Shown: one piece after another, positions 62,688 to 64,000 of the stretch | How the letters are laid out: each line of letters begins with the position of its first letter | Position numbering within the stretch: position 1 is the stretch's first letter | DNA from: Hippasteria phrygiana | Lineage: Eukaryota > Echinodermata > Asteroidea > Valvatida > Goniasteridae | Assembly (NCBI GenBank): GCA_037893225.1 | Contig: JAZGUH010000487.1 | Coordinates: 372,001 to 436,000 of the forward strand | Direction of reading: 5' to 3' | DNA length: 64,000 bases | The notes under the pieces: model-generated | The model's database searches: none | Told to the model about the DNA's origin: nothing | The model's input: only the letters and a program-made list of their open reading frames with translations | Program-made: the position numbers and the translations under genes

Positions 62688-63634
62688 TTGTCTGTTCTGG
62701 GCATTCCCCCTGGTTTCTTTTCCATCAGTGTAGTCAGACGGTCAAGGCGGTCATTCATTGCAGCTTGCTGTTGCAACATGACGGCTTGGTGCTGTATCAG
62801 TTTGTCCAAAGTGGACGTGAGGGCCTTTTGGCTTTCAGCCAAGTTATCGAGGGCTTTAGCACAAACCAAATCCTTTGCTACCACCTTCTTAAGGCCACCT
62901 TCAGCAGGTTCTACAGACCAAACCTGCTCATGCCCAACTCTATTGACAGAGGGCTTATCTACATCTTGGAACAGCTTGAGAGCGAGGTTTCTAATTTCAA
63001 AGAATGATGATTTGGGGTGATCAACCACTAACCTACGCAATTCTCTACGTACGGCAGCATCAGTAGCTCCCCGTACAAACTGTTCAGGGCCCCCTCTCGA
63101 AGTTGGGACAAGGCTTCCTTTTCTTTTGAATCAGTGGCCACGGCCTCCATCCGATCGTACAATCGGATTATGGATCTACTGAAATCAGTCAAGCTCTCAC
63201 CCTCAAGTTGCTCCCTTGAATAAAACGTAATAAGAGATTGCATTGACTCAGGAGTTCCAAATCGTGAACGTAGAAGTTCACGAAGTTTGCTGAACTCCGC
63301 CCGGTTCTTGATGGGACAGCAGAGTACCTCCTCACGGGCTGCGCCCGTGAGGTGATCCACTGCAGCACTAACTTTTTCCTCATCATTTAAACCTAACTGA
63401 CGAGCATATGTCTAGATAATCTTCAAGCCACTCCTTTAGAGTCGGGTCACTTGATTTTCGGGGAAAGCCATCAAATTTAGCTAACTTGATGGTAGGGGCA
63501 CGCTGATATCTCAGATTTGAAAAGGCATTTGCCAAAGTTTCAGCAAGGGCCTTATTAGACTTTGATATGGCATCGGCAAGCACCTCTGCTGGCATGGACA
63601 TGGTTGCAACGTTCACCACAGAACTTGATAGCAC
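62645..63634 (-). pseudogene. Ty3 gag
   Basis: Three phases: 63634-63400 (LAKFDGFPRKSSDPTLKEWLEDY), about 63400-63028 (DHLTGAAREEVL, ELLRSRFGTPES, FYSREQLEGESLTDFSRSIIRLYDRM, the retrotransposon gag capsid pattern) and 63040-62645 (coiled coil AESQKALTSTLDKLIQHQAVML). No zinc knuckle was seen. Frameshifts near 63405 and 63035. Confidence 0.75.
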
Positions 63635-64000
63635 CTCAAAATGTCAAGATTTGTCAAAAATTGTGCAATAATTTTGCAAATTGGACCTCCCAACTAATCC
63701 ATACAATACATGTGCTTGTACGCAACAACCTAAATGCAAATGCACTGAATGACTATAAACAAATTATATACTTGTAACACAAGCAATTTTACACTTAGCA
63801 GATACTGCAGTGTAAACATACACCAGTCAAAAAACAACAATAATATATTAAATCACACAAACTCTGGAGCAGTCGACGTTGTACTCACAACCACTCAACA
63901 AAGGTGTACAGTCAGTGCACAGGGTACCACGCACACTGGAGGCTCCACGGCAAAGATACATGTAGGGCTCGTACATGTAAATCCCCAGCAGTCTGCAGTT
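63635..64000. other. upstream flank of Ty3 gag
   Basis: Expected place of the untranslated leader and 5' LTR. I could not find a primer-binding site or LTR end. Confidence 0.3.

Larger units (their letters stand above)
54724..63634 (-). mobile_element. Ty3/gypsy LTR retrotransposon, dead and twice interrupted
   Basis: On the minus strand the order is gag, aspartic protease, reverse transcriptase, start of RNase H, integrase zinc finger, integrase core: the Ty3/gypsy order. There are frameshifts in gag, in reverse transcriptase before YLDD, and in integrase. A TTAA element (59625-61536) separates protease from reverse transcriptase, and about 2.4 kb of foreign repeats (56300-58690) replaces most of RNase H. 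LTRs and primer site were not identified; the 5' LTR may be beyond 64000. Confidence 0.85.

Noticed and set aside
1..64000. tRNA or rRNA genes
   Set aside because: None could be recognised by eye; a covariance search would be needed.

Overview
This is nuclear DNA of an animal. Coding sequence is split into short exons with canonical GT/AG introns, and most of the window is transposon-derived. The two host genes recognised (DNAJB11 and an SLC16-type monocarboxylate transporter), the MITE types, and the mix of Polinton, Penelope, LINE and Ty3 elements suit a marine invertebrate deuterostome such as an echinoderm. That taxon is an inference from style, not a proof.

Layout. 1-8.75 kb: DNAJB11 (ER co-chaperone) on the minus strand, four exons in the window and the 3' part beyond the left edge; its introns carry piggyBac-like and hAT-like MITEs, a foldback element and an unassigned candidate exon. 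9.3-13.2 kb: intergenic inverted-repeat elements. 13.9-16.95 kb: two broken LINEs in opposite orientation, one split by a TTAA element. 17.37-49.94 kb: one four-exon SLC16 transporter gene on the minus strand. Its exons are tiny compared with its introns, which hold a perfect 82-copy GCGTG array, foldback elements and, in intron 1, a 16.2 kb Polinton/Maverick. 42.8-51 kb: a nest of MITEs inserted in one another. 51.15-51.8 kb: end of a Penelope-like element with a GIY-YIG domain and a hammerhead-like motif. 53.3-53.9 kb: broken SGNH-hydrolase-like ORF. 54.7-63.6 kb: a dead Ty3/gypsy element on the minus strand, interrupted twice.

The Polinton (26,380-42,608) is the main feature. It has 228-bp terminal inverted repeats with three mismatches, AG...CT ends and a 5-bp target duplication (cgttg). 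It encodes a protein-primed DNA polymerase B, a retroviral-type integrase, a double jelly-roll major capsid protein, an A32-like packaging ATPase, three tandem penton-like minor capsid paralogues and several membrane-anchored or coiled-coil virion-type proteins. Polymerase plus integrase would replicate and insert the element; capsid proteins plus ATPase would build and fill particles. Two single-base frameshifts (polymerase near 29,420; structural protein near 33,584) suggest a young but probably defective copy, unless they are assembly errors.

Most unusual points: the three minor-capsid paralogues share DNA-identical constant blocks around divergent segments; a common A-rich motif runs into the start codons of Polinton genes; a possible -1 frameshift site leads to a PPxY-containing extension; no adenovirus-type protease was recognised; and a local family of elements with self-palindromic termini makes 9-bp target duplications.
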